Assembly (NCBI GenBank): GCA_031275145.1
Contig: JAISPE010000251.1
Location: forward strand, 1-7,371
Direction: 5' to 3'
Length of the DNA stretch: 7,371 nucleotides
From: Prevotellaceae bacterium
GTDB lineage: Bacteria > Bacteroidota > Bacteroidia > Bacteroidales > UBA932
The stretch's first letter is position 1, and each line of letters starts with the position of its first letter. The position numbers and the translations under genes were made by a program. The notes under the pieces were generated by a model, which was given only the letters and a program-made list of their open reading frames with translations, searched no databases and was not told where the DNA came from. Of this stretch, positions 5,953-7,371 are shown in pieces.

Positions 5953-5983
5953 CAAAGGTACTGCTTTTTTTTATTTCTGCAAA
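5953..5983 (-). promoter_or_regulatory. Bacteroidota-type promoter of the tRNA-tuf operon
   Basis: On the minus strand TTTG (5983-5980) is followed after 19 nt by TACCTTTG (5960-5953), an exact fit to the phylum's -33 TTTG / -7 TAnnTTTG sigma-A promoter. Transcription would start near 5945-5949, giving a leader of about 60 nt before tRNA-Thr(TGT). The spacer contains eight consecutive A residues on this strand, and A-rich repeats lie upstream. Confidence 0.78.
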
Positions 5984-5992
5984 TCTTTATTG

Positions 5993-6032
5993 ATTTTTTT
6001 CTGAAAAATTTATTCAAAATTTTTTTCTGAAA
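5993..6032. repeat. Tandem 14-mer A-tract repeat upstream of the tRNA-tuf promoter
   Basis: ATTTTTTTCTGAAA occurs exactly twice, at 5993-6006 and 6019-6032 (26-bp period). On the minus strand these are A-tracts immediately upstream of the -33 element, where UP-element or curved-DNA activation of stable RNA promoters usually acts. The same stretch is also the 3' flank of the transporter gene; I see no G+C-rich terminator hairpin for that gene. Confidence 0.55.
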
Positions 6033-6064
6033 CCGTAAAATTATTAACTGTCACTGCTTTGTAT

Positions 6065-6979
6065 TTAATAATTTTCTCTCTCCATTTGTGCGCGAGACTT
6101 GCTTTGCGTTACGATATAAACACCGAGAAATATCAGTATGGCGGCAAAACTTTTTGTCCACCCGAATGTATCCATGCCGAGTATAACGGCGACAAATGAC
6201 GATACAAGCGGCTGTATATAATTGTACATGCTTACTATCGTGGGACGCAAAAGCTTTTGCCCGACAGGAATCAGCAGGTATGAAACAAATGTTGCCATAA
6301 CAACCACAAATGCAATACGAAAATATATGTCTGCCGGTATCGCTCCATAATTGACGGCTGATACATCGCTCCAGCAAAACGGCAGACTGCAAACTGTGGC
6401 AGATAAAAACATCCACTTCATCGACGTTACCGCACTGTAACGGATAATCAGTTTCTTAAATGCGGTAAGATATATCGCGAAAGCAAAACAGCTTAACATA
6501 CACAACAAATTACCTTCCACGCTTGTGCTGTTATGCGACACTATATTTCCGTTAAAAATCAGCAGTAAGGCTCCAAATGCGCCGGTCAAAACGCCAATAA
6601 TTTTTTTCCACGTAACAGGTTCTTTAAGGAAAAAGGCTGCAAAAATCATGGTCATTATCGGTACAAGAGTGGTAATAACCGAGGCGTCGATGGGTGAAGT
6701 CATCGACAATCCCACAATAAACGACATCTGATTAATGAGTATGGCAAACAAAGATGCAAGATTCAATAATATAATGTCGCGGATGCTTATCTGTTCCTTT
6801 TTTGCGAACAGGGAAAGCAGCCAGAACAGCGCTGCCGCTCCGGCAAACCGGTAAAACGTCAAAGCCATAGCCGAAGTTTCGCCGTGTGAAAGCACTGTTT
6901 TTGTTAGAGGCGTGTTTAGTCCGAAAATAACATAAGCAGCTAAAAGAGCCGCATGCCCCTTGAAATTTTTATCATCCAT
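6065..6979 (-). CDS. EamA/DMT-superfamily transporter (10 TM)
   Basis: A 304-residue integral inner-membrane protein of the drug/metabolite transporter superfamily, two-EamA-repeat type. About ten hydrophobic segments are visible near residues 8-30, 36-58, 66-90, 96-118, 124-143, 155-172, 184-205, 218-238, 247-268 and 273-292, so both ends should be cytoplasmic. Repeat 1 ends with the typical SPIDASVITTLVPI...FFLKEPVT...GVLTGAFGALLL; repeat 2 has RPTIVSMYNYIQPLVSS...ILGMD...IFLGVYIV, with Asp270 where Glu is most common. The family exports or imports amino acids, nucleotides, sugars or drugs; the substrate cannot be read from sequence, and no neighbour suggests one. The ATG at 6977-6979 is the first in frame and has an A-rich 5' flank. 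The gene stands alone with its own promoter (7088-7119) and a roughly 100-nt leader. Confidence 0.93.
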   Translation of the reverse strand: MDDKNFKGHAALLAAYVIFGLNTPLTKTVLSHGETSAMALTFYRFAGAAALFWLLSLFAKKEQISIRDIILLNLASLFAILINQMSFIVGLSMTSPIDASVITTLVPIMTMIFAAFFLKEPVTWKKIIGVLTGAFGALLLIFNGNIVSHNSTSVEGNLLCMLSCFAFAIYLTAFKKLIIRYSAVTSMKWMFLSATVCSLPFCWSDVSAVNYGAIPADIYFRIAFVVVMATFVSYLLIPVGQKLLRPTIVSMYNYIQPLVSSFVAVILGMDTFGWTKSFAAILIFLGVYIVTQSKSRAQMERENY

Positions 6980-7084
6980 TTTGTTCTGTTTTATTGAACA
7001 GGTTGTCGGCGTTACCGCCTCTCCCCTTCAGAGAACCGCAGTGATTTTCACCGCATACGGCCCAAGTGACAGTAAAATTTAACG
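6980..7084 (-). promoter_or_regulatory. Structured 5' leader of the DMT transporter gene (unassigned)
   Basis: The predicted leader can form three hairpins. In transcript order these are GCGGTGA-AAA-TCACTGC (7054-7038, 7 bp with one G-U), GGCG-GTAA-CGCC with a GNRA tetraloop (7019-7008), and CTGTT-caataa-AACAG (7001-6986), ending 6 nt before the ATG. The middle segment, CTCTGAAGGGGAG, can also pair. I compared it by eye with the TPP, cobalamin, FMN, guanidine, ZTP, THF and SAM consensus motifs and did not find a match. It may be a translational control leader or simply a G+C-rich leader. Confidence 0.4.
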
Positions 7085-7087
7085 GCG

Positions 7088-7119
7088 CAAAGTTAAACCG
7101 GATCAGTGAAACGGACAAA
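7088..7119 (-). promoter_or_regulatory. Bacteroidota-type promoter of the DMT transporter gene
   Basis: On the minus strand TTTG (7119-7116), a 20-nt gap, then TAACTTTG (7095-7088) matches the -33 TTTG / -7 TAnnTTTG promoter. The start site would be near 7080-7084, giving a leader of about 100 nt. Confidence 0.7.
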
Positions 7120-7233
7120 TTTTTGTTGCTTTTTTATCAATTCAGAAAAGAATATACGATTATACTTCAGAGATGAGAAATAAATAAGATATAACGGTTA
7201 AAAAACCTCATTTTTACCTGATTCAAAATAATA

Positions 7234-7292
7234 ACCGCATTAAATCAACGGCATCCGGTTCGGTTTAATGGGGTAATGAGTACCCCATTAAC
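7234..7292. promoter_or_regulatory. Three ACCSCATTAAM motifs with a hairpin (operator-like)
   Basis: ACCGCATTAAA (7234-7244, +), ACCCCATTAAA (7264-7274, read on -) and ACCCCATTAAC (7282-7292, +) are near-identical 11-mers. The last two form an inverted repeat, AATGGGGTA-ATGAG-TACCCCATT (7267-7289), extending outward to CGGTT/AACCG with one bulged T. No T run follows on either strand, so it is not an intrinsic terminator. Its place upstream of a possible plus-strand -7 element suggests a regulator-binding site for a gene beyond the window. Confidence 0.45.
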
Positions 7293-7314
7293 CGGGTTAA
7301 TTCAAAAAAATAAA

Positions 7315-7322
7315 TAACTTTG
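7315..7322 (+). promoter_or_regulatory. Possible plus-strand -7 element at right edge
   Basis: TAACTTTG fits TAnnTTTG, but no TTTG lies at the right distance upstream; the ACCSCATTAAM hairpin occupies that region, which would suit an activator- or repressor-controlled promoter. No coding sequence begins before the window ends. A short hairpin, ATAGAC-GGAGA-GTCTAT (7355-7371), follows about 30 nt later, at the extreme end. Confidence 0.4.
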
Positions 7323-7371
7323 TGCGTCATTATCGCATCAAGGCCAGTCTTACCATAGACGGAGAGTCTAT

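Noticed and set aside
6051..6416. 121-residue minus-strand frame overlapping the transporter's 3' half
   Set aside because: It is a shifted-frame shadow of the EamA protein, Cys/His/Arg-rich without zinc-ribbon spacing or any known family pattern.
6980..7084. TPP, cobalamin, FMN, guanidine or ZTP riboswitch upstream of the transporter
   Set aside because: Short strings such as CACTG and GGCGGTAA recall parts of these motifs, but the conserved cores in the right order are absent.

Overview
The window looks like Bacteroidales (phylum Bacteroidota) chromosomal DNA. Four things point there. Two upstream regions carry the Bacteroidota-type promoter (TTTG, a 19-20 nt gap, then TAnnTTTG). Start codons are preceded by A/T-rich sequence rather than Shine-Dalgarno sites. 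EF-Tu and the mitochondrial-type aconitase have a Bacteroidales character. The tRNA-Thr-Tyr-Gly-Thr / tuf / tRNA-Trp cluster is the arrangement familiar in that group. All complete genes lie on the minus strand; only the 3' end of a probable pyruvate kinase gene at the left edge is on the plus strand.

Layout, left to right. Positions 1-144 hold the C-terminal end of a probable pyruvate kinase (+). Positions 145-710 are non-coding and dominated by a large nested foldback (about 168-623). Its core is built from an 18-bp palindrome, GCATCCCGTTAGGGATGC, and its outer arms from CACAAAGG-type repeats. It sits between two convergent genes. Positions 711-1127 encode a YjbQ/UPF0047 protein (-), 17 nt downstream of a full-length aconitate hydratase gene (1145-3400, -); the two probably form one transcript. 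Positions 3401-4045 are about 650 bp without a credible gene. They hold a 14-bp inverted repeat plus tandem 11-mers upstream of aconitase, a solo copy of the 18-bp palindrome, a second and different foldback, and a G+C-richer block of unknown origin.

Positions 4046-5983 are a translation-machinery operon on the minus strand. It has a clear promoter, tRNA-Thr(UGU), tRNA-Tyr(GUA), tRNA-Gly(UCC), tRNA-Thr(GGU), tuf, an intrinsic terminator, and tRNA-Trp(CCA) directly abutting the terminator's T run. The secE-nusG-ribosomal protein genes usually expected next are absent. Positions 6065-6979 encode a 10-TM EamA/DMT-family transporter (-) with a good promoter and a roughly 100-nt leader that can form several hairpins. 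The right edge (7120-7371) has no gene but carries three copies of an ACCSCATTAAM motif, two of them forming a hairpin, just upstream of a possible plus-strand promoter for a gene outside the window.

The genes are housekeeping: glycolysis, the citrate-to-2-oxoglutarate branch, and translation elongation. I found no phage, CRISPR, toxin-antitoxin or defence system. The unusual content is in the intergenic DNA: the nested foldback and its dispersed palindrome family, the terminator/tRNA-Trp junction, and the structured transporter leader.
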